Shown here: piece after piece, positions 22,665 through 32,879 of the stretch
Layout of the letters: each line of letters begins with the position of its first letter
Numbering within the stretch: position 1 is the first letter of the stretch
Source: Cycas panzhihuaensis
Lineage: Eukaryota > Cycadophyta
Direction of reading: 5' to 3'
Assembly (NCBI GenBank): GCA_023213395.1
Contig: CM041465.1
Span: 110,305,741-110,369,740 of the forward strand
DNA: 64,000 nucleotides
The notes under the pieces: generated by a model
Told to the model about the DNA's origin: nothing
The model's database searches: none
What the model saw: only the letters and a program-made list of their open reading frames with translations
Position numbers and translations under genes: made by a program

Positions 22665-23330
22665 GCCTCAAGTATGAATATATATATCATGTGTCATGTG
22701 TCATGTATCATGGGTCACCTAGGTGATAGATGTACCATATTTTTATCATGATGTATATATTGATCTTCTTCCTTAAAATTTTGTGTATGATTACTTATCT
22801 CTAAACCTTTTATCCCAGTTATTCCCATTTATATTTGAGCATAGGATACATTTATTAGTGTGACTTGTCCAACAAAACATGTAATGATTTCTATCATTTT
22901 TACTTTTTTTGTTCTTTTATGGTTTTTTTTCTTTGTCATACTGTAAACATGGTAGTTTATACTAGTTCTAGAGTAGTATGGTTTATGAAAGGCTAAATTA
23001 TGGGGAAAGAATAAAAACTAGGAGATAAGTGAAAGGTTTACTTATTCTATTTTTATAAACTTGAAACCACGTGGAATACAAATGGTAATAAGCTTCTAAA
23101 AGCAAAAGATAGAGTAATGTAAATCTCCTAAAGGGAAATTCATATAACTCACATCATACCCCTAATAGATTATATAAACATAGGATAATCCCGCATTCAC
23201 ATAATATATCATGAAGGAAGTAAGTTATTTAGCAAACAAAACTAATCTCACCTAATAAATGACTAACTACATGAGTATATTGGATTCTTTGTTGGCTCCT
23301 TCTAGGGGCAAGAAGCTTTTAGGGACTTGC
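22665..23330 (-). other. TatA LTR start (U3 side), overlapping the aORF 3' flank
   Basis: No coding region is seen. The right end, read leftwards on the minus strand, shares agaatcc- and actca-containing words with the TatC and TatD LTR starts. A short catgtgtcatgtgtcatgta repeat lies near 22,690-22,712. Confidence 0.45.
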
Positions 23331-23346
23331 CCCCTACTAAGATCCT
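23331..23346 (-). promoter_or_regulatory. TatA2 polypurine tract
   Basis: The plus strand cttgccccctactaag matches ctgcccccttggcagcag of TatD (53390-53407) and the TatC tract. On the element strand this gives a run with GGGGGCAAG before the LTR. Downstream words (gatcctcc versus gagcctca) also align. Confidence 0.65.
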
Positions 23347-23514
23347 CCATGGCCTAAGATTTCCACATGGGTCTAGCTCTTTCATATGTCTCACTTTAGT
23401 CTCATACCTATTACCACAATCTCCCAACTACCCTAACCTATAATCTTACCAAACTGATAGTTTATACTCGTCGTAGAGTAGTACTTTATACTCATTCTAG
23501 AGTGAGGTGCCCCA

Positions 23515-23934
23515 GTTAGAAGAAGCAAGTCAATCAACATGATCATCAAGGATCGAGGAAACAAGAGCATCAGCTTCAAGATTAAAAGAATATGGTATAT
23601 ACTAGATAATCACTGAAGTAAATAGAGACAACAACGATGAGGCCTAATGATACAAAAGGTGGATTCATGAAGAGTGGACGTGACACATCCCAACCAACTG
23701 ATAGACCAAAACTTGAAAATTAACATATAAAGTAATAGATCCAAGGTAAAAGTAAGAGATATCTAATAAGGCTCCTATAATTGCAAGGTATTCAACTTCA
23801 TTATTGGTTGCCCTAGGTATGAAAAAACTTATGGAAAGGAGGGGACTTCCTAATTGGTCAAAAACCACCCAAGAAGAAGTAAACGGTCATGGGTTTTCTC
23901 TACTACCCTCGTCGGTGAAGATACTCAATGCCAT
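23515..23934 (-). pseudogene. TatA2 additional RNase H (aRNH)
   Basis: The minus-strand ATG at 23934 begins MALSIFTDEGSRENP, matching MSVYIFTDGGSRGN of TatC. RATNNEVEYLAIIGAL (about 23,780-23,830) holds the conserved Glu. The CDS block with the third acidic residue has become VNFQ, and the final NxEAD block reads NLEADALVSSIL at about 23,540-23,580. These are motifs of the plant or archaeal-type RNase HI acquired by the Tat lineage as a second RNase H. One TGA follows ENP and other defects occur. It lies directly before the polypurine tract, as in TatC and TatD. Confidence 0.75.
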
Positions 23935-25069
23935 GAGAATGAGAGGATCAAAACTTAGAGACTGTATGATTAATAAGAGAAGGTACAAGAATCAATCAGT
24001 AAGGAGATGATGGTAGAGGTAGATCTTTGATTGTGATGAAGGAAGAAGAAGAAACCCAAGTAAGATGATTATGATCAAAGTGTCAAGTAGGGTTCGATCG
24101 TAACTAAGGCCATGGTGTACCAAAGTAGCTAGATCCAAAAGTCCCAAATGACCCATCCAAATGAACCCAACCTATAGATAAATAGGTGGGGACGAAGCCA
24201 TCAGGCAACTTGCCCTACATTACAAGAGGATAAAAAACAATAAACTTACTTTTCAATTTTCTTTTAACTTTTTAACTTCTTTTTTTTTTTTTTACTTTTT
24301 TTTTATTTACTTTCTTTTCTTTTCTTTTTTTGACTTTTTACTTCCATCTTTCATAAGAATAAGACCATAATTATCCAATTAAGAAACTCTTCTATTCAAC
24401 ATAACAAGGATTTCTCCTTTTTAATAGAATCTTAAAAAGGGAAAGGGGCCAATCTCCTTAAAGAATAAATCATGGGAGAAAAAATAGGGAATCAAAATCA
24501 CAGTGTCTCTAAGTATGAAGGGAAGGTGGTAGAATGAGTATCTATTTTGAAGGAATAATAGCCAAGGATAATAAAAGAAAAAAAGAAAAAATGATTAACA
24601 ACTCGTGATATATGACAAAAAAGAAAATTCCAAAGTAACTAACTAATAAGTGAAAGTAAACTTTGAATTGATAAGGTAACAAACTGACAAATAAAAGCAA
24701 ACTCTCAATGAATGAGTGGAAACTCAAAGCTGATGAAGGCATTTATCTTTTTGAGATGAAAGTACAATAAAGCTAGGGGCATATATTCTCTTTTGAGTGT
24801 GGAACTCAAAGGAGAACGAGATCCAAGTGATGGTAAACTCACAATGAATGTAGGTACTAAAAAGAGAAAATAACTTACATAATTATGGGCTAGATCTTAT
24901 TGCAAAAACACCACAATGCTTAATGAAGAAAAGAAGATATTAGAAAGAAAAGAGGGTTTACCCATAGTTTTAGCTCATTAGGCAAATGTATAAGTTTCAG
25001 AGCCGTAGTTTATCCTCATTGCGAAGGTGGTCATGTGCATACTACTAGGCATAAAATCTTCTCAAATAT
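23935..25069 (-). other. TatA2 region between aRNH and integrase
   Basis: This 1.1-kb AT-rich stretch corresponds to the place where TatC and TatD hold the aORF, but no aORF motif is visible. It includes a pyrimidine tract (24247-24346) and two CATAGTTTA-type motifs (about 24,966 and 25,003). Confidence 0.5.
24247..24346. repeat. Low-complexity T/C-rich tract
   Basis: About 100 bp of almost pure pyrimidines on the plus strand (long T runs with C), equivalent to a poly(A/G) tract on the element strand. Confidence 0.85.
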
Positions 25070-25188
25070 TGAGAATTAATAGGCCTCTTAAACTCTAACC
25101 CTTCCAATGTCAAAATACGATAAGCTCAATTAGTTAAATCCTCAATTATCAAGAAAGGTCATGTCTATTTATGAGAAAACTTTAATTA
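25070..25188 (-). pseudogene. TatA2 integrase C-terminal end (piece left of TatC)
   Basis: The words aaactctaacccttccaa and gataagctcaattagtta align at matching spacing with aaattctaagccttccaa and ctataggcaccgttatca in the TatD integrase end near 58,087-58,135. It continues across the TatC insertion at 40,848. The coding frame is lost. Confidence 0.65.
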
Positions 25189-25193
25189 CCTAT
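25189..25193. repeat. Target-site duplication of TatC, left copy (CCTAT)
   Basis: Perfect match to 40843-40847 on the other side of TatC. Confidence 0.9.
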
Positions 25194-27905
25194 TATTTCC
25201 TAGCTTCCAGGAATGGATATAGAATCACTGACTCAGGTAAGTGTAGGTATGTTTCTCACCTTATCATCACTTTCTTCTGATGAGTGTTTGCTTGCATGTT
25301 TGCATGTTTGTGGCTTTGTAGACGACTTTGTCTTCGTCTACACTTATTTTAGCCTATGATGACTATAGCAGGGGCACACTCCCAGTGAGTGTGGCACCCT
25401 GGTGGCCACTCCACTTCCCGCATTCTGCCCTCCTCGCTCTATGATCCACTTGGCTTGCGCCACCTCCACCCGTGTGATGACCCGTCATTATTTGGTTGAC
25501 TTGCCACACCGTTTGAGCCCTATTTTTGCTCTTTTGGACCGGTTTATTGGCTTGTTTACCCTCGGGTAGGTGTCTCAGCCCCCTATTGGCCCTTTTTGTC
25601 ATCTGCCCCTAGCCTAGACTAACTAGGCTGCTTTTCCTCCCGGGCTAATCTTCGAGATTTTCGGCGGTATCGCGGAAAATCCGCAGTACCTGTTTTACGA
25701 TGGTATGATTGTTCTAACTTATTTTTTAAAATCTTTCGTGGTAATTTCACATTTATTGCGAAACTACCACATGTCTCACGACTTAACTCACTACCAATCG
25801 CGCCCTAATCACTCGCTTTAGGGTTTGGGTTGGGTACTTAAGTTATCATTTACTCATTTTTGAGGACTTTTTGGCTCACTTCTTGGATTGCTCCTCAAGG
25901 AAACCACGTTGTGCTCTACTATTCTCTGATGCCCCGCTGCTACTACAGGACTTGTGTCTCTCCTCCAGTGCCCAGATCTCCTTAAGTATGGATAAGACAT
26001 CTTCCCAGCCCCTCACACACCTTGGAGAGGCCCCCTTGGAGAGATTTCAGTAGATTCTTGCCCCGAGCATCCCTCAAGTGTTCCAAGTGCAGGTGTTCTT
26101 CCTCCAACTCCATAAGCAGGGTTCCAAACCTGCTACACCACAGTTTTTGGGATGATTTCTCAGCCTCTCCTTATCAGCCCTTGGCTGAGGCAAGCACCTC
26201 TCCTCTTCCTCTTAGGTATTCGTTGATTTGAGTTATTTTTCTTATGCAATTGATGCCCTATCTTGCTTGTCTCTTTGCTTGTCTTTGTGAGGGTTGTTTT
26301 CCTCTTTATATTAGACTGTTTTACTCCTATTATAGTGCCTCCTTACTTACATTTGTTGCTCAAGGCAGCGGCATAGAGGGTTGACATAGGGTTTAGGAGA
26401 GAGCTGGGTGGATTCCGCACCACCTTCCACGCTCCTCAAGCAGCTTTAAGCCCCCCAAACCTTCCCTCTTGCCTCGTGCTATCCTTGGCACTCAAACAAG
26501 GGTTTGTTGGCCCTTCCTTAGCTGTTGAAATCGGTCTTTGTCGCAGCGTTCAAGACCGGTTTGAGGGCTTAGGCTTAGGTCTGGGTGACTCACATAAGTC
26601 CCAACTACTTGTTCTTTGCCCAACTCCTTTCCCGGCAGCCCGGTTTGCTCTTCATAGCACCCCGGCTTACCGTAGGTCTTCTTTGGCTCTTCTCAACTCC
26701 CTTGCTACCATTTCCAACCATCCTTCTTAGCCTTGCCCTCGCTACCTTGTGGATTTTGGGGGAGGTTAGGGTTGTTCTTTGTAGGAGGTGGGCCACTCTG
26801 AGGCTTACCAGTTACTTTCCTTTTGCTTTGGTTGTCCTCCTTTACATATTATCATCGTTGCGCTGATGCTAACATATACGCGTTTAAGTTTATATTTGTA
26901 TTACATAGACATGTATTGTTAGGATCTCGTCATTGCATGTTAGTACCCTTTCTCTGGAAAGGGGGAGGTTGTCATTTGCTTGCAGGTACTTGGAGAGTGC
27001 AAAGGGTCTTTTCTGCTGTTCCTGTTGCCGGTAAGTGCTCCTATGCATGTTGTACTTTTATACTTCATTACTAGTATTTGGTTTCTTTCTTTCCTTGGTT
27101 TTGTACTTCAGTATTTTTTTGGGGAAGGTAAGAGAGCCCCTCATTCCAACCAGCCGCGATGCTTCACACCTGCCACGCCTTGTGGAGTAGTTTTGGTGTC
27201 CCTTGGGAGCGCCATCGTCACACACGCTTCCAGTCTGGGTACATGCTTCGCTCCACCCTACCACTCTTTCCTTTTGAATTTTCTTCACATATGTAGTAAT
27301 TAACTCATTGGAAATCAAAAGGGGAACTTAACTTTACTTTCGGTTCATGCTTTATTTATTTCATTGCATGCATCTTCTCTACCCACAGGAAAAGGTCATA
27401 GGAACTGCCCCTTTTCACCTTTTCCTTTCCTTTACCGTGCAAGCTTCCTGCTCTCCTTGTTACTTGTGTATTTGGTTAGTTTGCTTAGGCATACCTGGAC
27501 CCACATTCTTGGGTCATCCCTCTTACTTTCCCTTGGTTCCCTGCTTCACCAGATAACCAAAGTGGCCTTGTCCATAGGCCAACCACTTGTTTACCCTCCC
27601 TTGTCTCCCGTTGCTCTAGGGGGACTCTCAAAGGTTCCTTTCCATCCCCTTCTGGCCATCCAAGGGTGGGAGGATCCTTCCCTTAGGTCAACCCAGGCTA
27701 ACCCTATGCCTCCTCACCTCTTGTTCGAAGTGGGGGGATCACCCTTTGGTAGCTATATTCCATTGCAGGTCTCGAACTCGCGCTCCGGTGCACGGGGCAC
27801 CCTGCGTGGTATTTACTCTACTTATAGGTCTCTTTCTCGATCATATTATCACCCACTCTTACCATACCTATTTAGTTAGGTAGTTATGCCGTAGATGCAC
27901 GTCCA
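25194..27905 (+). repeat. TatC 5' LTR (2712 bp)
   Basis: It starts TATTTCC, the expected TG mutated to TA, and ends CGTCCA, one base before the PBS. It aligns with the 3' LTR except for 25,815-26,973, which the 3' LTR lacks. A hairpin-forming block with gcggtatcgcgg and ccgcagtacc lies at about 25,662-25,690. Open frames inside it match no retrotransposon domain I know. Confidence 0.92.
27031..27388 (+). other. Possible leader intron in TatC LTR
   Basis: A consensus donor (CCG|GTAAGTGC at 27031) and acceptor (CTACCCACAG at 27388) flank about 358 bp and are both conserved in the 3' LTR (39967 and 40324, acceptor CATAG). Sequence pattern only; no transcript evidence. Confidence 0.3.
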
Positions 27906-27906
27906 C

Positions 27907-27927
27907 TGGCGACCATACTGGGGCCGA
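27907..27927 (+). promoter_or_regulatory. TatC primer-binding site
   Basis: tggcgaccatactgggg lies one base after the LTR end. It resembles the TGGCGAC...CTGGGG type of primer site seen in Ogre/Tat elements; the TatA2 site at 47606-47621 is the same type. I did not verify the exact tRNA. Confidence 0.75.
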
Positions 27928-28073
27928 TGAGGAGCTAGTTTCTGCTCTCTTCCATTGGTTTTGCTACCTTTTTGTGATCCTTTTCACCTATTTCGATCTC
28001 TTCGTTGGGCAGCCCCCAACGCGTGTGCCTTTATCACCCTTTCCTTTTCCCTAATCTTGTTGGCTGACCTTGC

Positions 28074-29269
28074 ATGCAACGCTTTTCCCGTCGCTTGCAT
28101 AATCTACCTCCATTATTAGAAGACCCTGAGTATCACCCTCTTCCTTTGTCAGATTTCTATTTGACTATGGAGGGATACTCTTCTGATTGGGCCTACCACA
28201 CCCCAACCTTAGAAACCCATGTTTTTCCTTACTCTATTCCAGGGTCCACCCAAGAGGGTGATGAACCCCTTTATTACCCGAGTGACCAACATCACTCGCT
28301 CGACGTCCATCCCTCTACCCATGCGGTAGAAGGATCCGTTCCTCTTGAGACTTACCACTTAATCGGTGACTCTTATGAGGAACATCCCGAGGGACCTACC
28401 TCTTTTGAGGTCCCAACTACCTCTTATGAGTATGTAGGAACCCCTCCCATCGACGTAGTCGAAGCTCTCAATGAGTGTTGCCACACGGCACGCTTCCAAC
28501 CGCGTCCTGGATGGCTTGAGGGTGCTCTTCGTGGAGGAGCCTCTTCCTCTTCCACTCCTCCCCTGCATGCCTCATCCTCATCTACTCTTCCTTTGACAAT
28601 AAATCCCTTTGTGCTTATACATGTGTCCTGCTCCTTTCCTATTCCTATAGTGGGGGCACATGTTGTGCCTTCCATTTCTCATCGAGGTCCTAGTGTTTCG
28701 GGATCCTCCTGTGGTATGTCTTTCCCTCAGTTGAAGGTTAGCATATCTGTCCCTAATGAAACCAATGTGCCATCCCCTAATGTAGCGTATACCTTTCCTA
28801 GTAGGCACGTCAGTCCTACTAGCCTTTCGGTTACCAGTCATGTGGGACCTACTCCCACACACTCTTAAAACCAACACGTTGGCGCTTCCTTCTACGTTCC
28901 CCTAGGGTATACTTCTCAACCTTGGGGGCAGGTCAGAGGAAGCCATCTCCTAGCTTATGGGGTGGACTCGCTACAGCCATATAGGGTCGCTCCACTTACG
29001 GGTGGCCCATATGGGTAAAACCTAGTTCCGCATCCATCTTGTCCTCCATCCAGCGTGATTGTATTTGTTGTGCCTTCATAAGGGAACTTGACTCCCTTCC
29101 AAGGCACCTACTCCCATGCCTCTTCCCAGTAGGGGGCGTTTCCTCAAGGAGGGATGGGTGTGCCACCCCCATCCACTCCTTGTTCATTACCTACTACGAC
29201 ATTCGTTGATCCTATGGTCGAGCGAGGCACGCCTTCATGGACTTTAGGTCAACACCTCTATCCATTGAG
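28074..29269 (+). pseudogene. TatC gag N-terminal extension
   Basis: From the ATG at 28074 (167 bp after the PBS) an open stretch of 264 codons runs to a stop at 28866. It is rich in Pro, Ser, Thr and His, contains SSSSTPPLHASSSS (about 28,544-28,585), and has no signal peptide or membrane segment. The same frame type continues after the stop as GYTSQPWGQ and GVAPxxGGPYG-like blocks to about 29,269, matching TatD at 63.5-63.8 kb. It is the disordered leader part of the gag polyprotein in this family, of unknown role. The single stop at 28866 and later TAG codons interrupt it. Confidence 0.7.
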
Positions 29270-30140
29270 GCGTTAAGAACCAATCTGCCGCCTCATCCCC
29301 CTGAAGTTCCTAGATTCGATGGAACTTCGTTGCAAGACCCAGCGGAGCATGTGCGTAGCTTTTCTATGGCATGCATCGATTACTAGGCTTATGACCACAT
29401 TTTAATAAAATTATTCCTGCGATCCTTGCAGGGTGCCACCCTCAAGTGGTTCTACTGTCTCCCTGCCCATTCCATCCATTCATTCCGATGGTGGTGAGCG
29501 AGTTCATCAACTATTTTGATGTAGCCCGTCCATTCGGGAGCAGAATGAAGTTGCTTATTTTGCTTAAACAAGGTCACGATGAAATGAATCATGACTTTGT
29601 GTGGCGATTCCATGACTTGATCCACTCCACTAAGGCAACATTGCCCGAGGAGTTGAAGCGAGACCTCTTCGTCAATGCACTTCGTCCCAAAGTGTATGTG
29701 GAAGTCCTTAAAATGGGGGTGACCACATGCGACTCCGCGATTGCCAAGTGTTTGGCGTTGGAGGCTATTGAGATCCAAGCTAGTCTCAAGAAACCTCTTA
29801 ATCCCTCACAGCACCGTGAGGCACCACCCCCAGCCAAAGATACCAAACCTTCACAACCTACCTGGTCTTCCTCTCATCTGACTGAGAGGACTTTAGACCC
29901 TCTCACATTAGCCATACGCTCATTTGAGTGCACGATGAAGGAACTTAAGCTTCAGGCTCCTTCATCCCCTACATCCAACAAACAAGTCCAATAAACAACC
30001 TAAGCTCCTCTCCCCAGGAATGGAAATGCCCAGTCCTATCAAGCAAGAAGGTTACACCCTCTGCTTGAGAAGAAGTGGTGCTCTATTCATGGGAAGTGCT
30101 TCCACGATGATTTGCGTTGCAGGGCCCAGCATCCTAGGGA
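29270..30140 (+). pseudogene. TatC gag core and zinc knuckle
   Basis: The retrotransposon gag domain begins near 29,270 (LPPHPPEVP), passes through SLQGATLKWFY (29,420-29,450) and continues open at 29446-29994 with FINYFDVARPFGS, STKATLPEELKRDLFVNAL and LEAIEIQASLKK. A zinc-knuckle-like block WCSIHGKCFHDDLRCRAQ lies at about 30,076-30,130 in a different frame. At least one frameshift near 29,446 and one after 29,994 separate the parts. Gag would form the virus-like particle and bind the element RNA through the knuckle. Confidence 0.82.
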
Positions 30141-30396
30141 TGCACCTTGAAATGACGCTTCCCCTAAATGGGCCTCAAGGCCTAATTTGGACCAACCAGT
30201 TCACAAGGATCCGTTCCCTAAACATGGGGAACGCGATCGCAACACCCAAACCAAGAATAATATGAACTGAGGAAGATCGCCTGATCCCCGTCCTTCCCGC
30301 GACAAAGGGAACGGTACCCGGAACTCGTCTTCTTCCTCTCGTTCTCCTAGCCGTCGCACCCCATCACCTTTGTGACCCTGGAACAAGGGGAAGAAG

Positions 30397-31518
30397 GTGA
30401 TCCAGTTGCTTGAAGTGACACCTTCCTACGCCCTTACGCAGTCTCAGGCCGCCAAGGAAGCAGTGGGAGCTTCTTGTTCTTTTGCTCCTTCTGACCCTCT
30501 TCTAGAGAACCTTCCTCCAGAAATACCTCTCTTTCCCAAGGCTAATCCTGTATGCCCAGGTCGTTACGATTTCCGAAGAGCACTTACCCAGCCTATGGCG
30601 AAGGGTAAGCCCTTTTACATCATGGATGAGCTTCATACTATCGCCGCAGGAATGTCCTTGATGGACATTTTGAGGAGTTGTCCCAAGCAACAGGCCCTCC
30701 TCCTGGAAGCTTTAGGATTGAGTGATGCGCCTGTCCATGCTTTGGGTGTTACCCAAAGTCATGGACCCATTATCTCATTTGATCCTAAGGACCTTCCTCC
30801 CCCCAGTGAAAGGGAACGTCAGTGGAACTTCCCGTTCACTATCACTATCGATACACCCAATTGTACCCTTTAGAGGACCATTGTTGACAACGATTCTTCT
30901 GTCAATGCTATGCCCTTGCGTGTCATGCAAGAGCTTGGTATCTCCACCTTGGAACCTGTTCCATGGCGATGCTAAGGTTATGACGGTAGAGAAAAGACCA
31001 CTTTGGGATCTGTCACAATTCTGCTCACCCTTGAGGGTAAGACTGTTCTTGCCGATGTTGTAGTCCTCGACGTTGACGTTGACTACAACCTCCTTCTAGG
31101 TCATCCATGGCTCGACCAAATGGGAGCCGTGTGCTCAACTCTTTGGGGACAACTTAAATTTGTCCATTATGGATGGATGAGAGTGATTCCCCGCGAATGC
31201 CCATTTACCAAACAAACTCATTCCACCAATTCAGCAAACCAAGGTCATTCCACGCATGCCTCAGCCTGCTCTATTGGTATACCTAACCCATCTGAAGAAG
31301 ATCCTACATCTTCTTCCCCTAGTCTCACGCAGTTTGCCCCTATTGGCATTAGGAGTTACGAGTACCTCACTTCATTTAGTGACGACGAGTCACACGATGA
31401 GGACGAGGATGGTCTTCACCCTGTCTCTTTCCTCTGCACCAAGAGGGTCGACCCGCCCTGCTCTAGATCCCCGTCTAGAATCTCTCTCATTGGTAAGGCT
31501 AGCTACTCTTGTGTGTAA
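30397..31518 (+). pseudogene. TatC gag-protease linker and aspartic protease
   Basis: An open stretch 30397-30873 encodes the linker with GRYDFRRALTQPMAKGKPFY and MSLMDILRSCPKQQALLLEA, a conserved block of this family. The protease follows: TITIDTP (about 30,846), then VDNDSSVNAMPLRVMQELGI (about 30,885-30,945), where other Tat proteases have D-x-G-S-S-V-N, so the Gly is replaced by Asp. The VVLDVDVDYNLLLGHPWLDQ block lies at about 31,062-31,120. One TAG and a frameshift near 30,975 break it. After about 31,180 the sequence is an acidic Ser-rich linker to RT. Confidence 0.8.
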
Positions 31519-31740
31519 CATGTCATCGCTCGTGTTGACCCGTCCATCATTAGTTCTTCTTCTTCATTACCCCCCGTAGGTAATGGCTTCAAAGAACTGC
31601 CTTTCACTCCTTCCAAGGAGCCTCTTTTTGACTTTCCTTCAGAGACCCGCGAGGACGTTGAGCAACCCGATAGCCATCATGGTCCCATTGTTTCTACTCC
31701 CTCCAGTGCTTCCTCTACTCGAAGTAAGGTCATCCATGGG

Positions 31741-32830
31741 GTGGATTACTTCAAGGATGATGAAGCCCTACTTGAGCATCTGGTGGGTTTTGCACCCAAC
31801 TTGCCTTCTGGTCACCACAGGCTTGGTCACCAGAAGATCCTTGCGATCGGATCCACACTTGCCGATCCGATCTCGTCTCCTATTCCACCCTTTCCTGTTG
31901 ACCTTGCCCCTCTCCATTTCAAGGAGGGCAATGCCATGTGCATGGGGGCAACCCAAGACATAGTCTTGGCCCCCGGCAAGGTCATTAAGGTCAGGTTGGA
32001 GTGTTCTCTTGATGAGATAAGGGAGTACTCCCTTCTGTTCCAAGAGTTTCGAGACGTGTTTGTGTGGGATTATGCTGACATGAAGGGAATCGACCCCTCC
32101 ATTGTCACTCATAACCTCACCACCATTCCTAGCACCTGCCCTATGCGCTTGTAAGCAAGATCCTTCACAAGCTTCCTACCGCCATCAAGATGGAGGTCAA
32201 GAAGCTTCTCGATGCTAGGCTTATTACTTCCATTAACTACCCTAAATGGGTCTCTAACATTGTCCCCATTGCTAAAAAGAATGGGGCAATCTGTATATGT
32301 GTCGATTTCCGTGACATCAATAATGCTTGTCCTAAGGACAACTTCCCATTACCCTTTATTGATCAAATTATTGATCACACCACTGGATTCGAAGTTATGT
32401 CCCTAATGGATAGCTTCTCCGGTTATAACCAGATTTAGATTTCCTCTGAAGACCACTACAAGACGGCCTTCACTGCACCTTGGGGTACCTTCACCTACAA
32501 GGCGATGCCCTTCGGTCTTAAGAATGTAGGTGCTACTTACCAAAGAGCCATGCATTTCATTTTCTACGACCTCATTGATAACACATTGGAGGTCTTCATG
32601 GATGATATGATGGGTCTCTCCTGTGTCAGGGCTCATCATCCATCCGACTTGCGTGTCATCTTCTCACGATGCCGCAAGTATCACGTCAGTTTGAATCCGC
32701 TTAAGTGTATGTTTGTCGTTACCTCAGGTAAACTCCTTGGGTTCCTTATATCCAAACAAGGAATTCAGATTGACCCTAACAAGGTCAGGGCAATCCTTGA
32801 CATGCCACCGCCTATAACTCAACGACAGAT
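31741..32830 (+). pseudogene. TatC reverse transcriptase
   Basis: The N-terminal part (31741-32154) carries DVFVWDYADMKGIDPSIVTH. The fingers and palm follow: KNGAICICVDFRDINNACPK, MSLMDSFSGYNQI (first catalytic Asp, about 32,410), and LEVFMDDMMG with both catalytic Asp codons at 32601-32606. The thumb has LKCMFVVTSGKLLGF and LDMPPPITQRQIKSFLGRLG. A TAG after YNQI and a frameshift near 32,154 are the main defects, so the palm itself is nearly complete. It would copy the element RNA into DNA in the particle. Confidence 0.9.
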
Positions 32831-32879
32831 TAAGTCGTTTCTAGGAAGGCTTGGTTTTCTTAGGCACTTCTTAGCAGAC

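Larger units (their letters stand above)
1..23330 (-). mobile_element. TatA1: decayed Tat-like Ty3/gypsy element, left part beyond the window
   Basis: This is a minus-strand gypsy element split into three internal pieces (1-629, 6588-9257, 16850-16914) by the insertions ChromB and CopE, followed by a long LTR-like block (16915-23330) that would be its 5' LTR. When the two insertions are removed the pieces join and align collinearly with the gag-protease part of TatD (about 61.7-64 kb), which is the main evidence that they are one element. Its protease-to-3' LTR half lies left of the window. No open frame survives. The distance from the gag core motif to the PBS-like site, without CopE, is about 1.6 kb, as in TatC and TatA2. 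Family call is fairly sure; the exact right boundary is not. Confidence 0.7.
16915..23330 (-). repeat. Long TatA-family LTR-like block between TatA1 and TatA2
   Basis: On the left the block abuts a PBS-like site of TatA1; on the right it abuts a polypurine tract and internal sequence of TatA2. About 18,380-19,960 matches the TatA2 5' LTR (49,340-50,859) closely; further left (16.9-18.3 kb versus 47.6-49.3 kb) similarity is much weaker. The simplest reading is one LTR of about 6.4 kb shared by two elements in tandem, possibly a recombinant of two LTR subtypes. It carries three clusters of short repeats and, at 20.3-22.7 kb, an aORF gene on the plus strand. The right part, 22.9-23.33 kb, ends with words similar to the LTR start of TatC and TatD. 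Confidence 0.5.

Noticed and set aside
24247-24346. Pyrimidine tract as a poly(A) tail of a LINE or SINE
   Set aside because: No flanking target duplication or LINE/SINE coding or promoter motif was found next to it; it is kept only as a low-complexity tract.
26476-27303. Several overlapping open frames in the TatC 5' LTR
   Set aside because: They are absent or broken in the 3' LTR, match no domain, and lie in GC-richer LTR DNA where chance open frames are expected.
28424-28877. Minus-strand open frames opposite TatC gag
   Set aside because: Antisense shadows of the Pro/Ser-rich gag extension, without an own promoter or domain.
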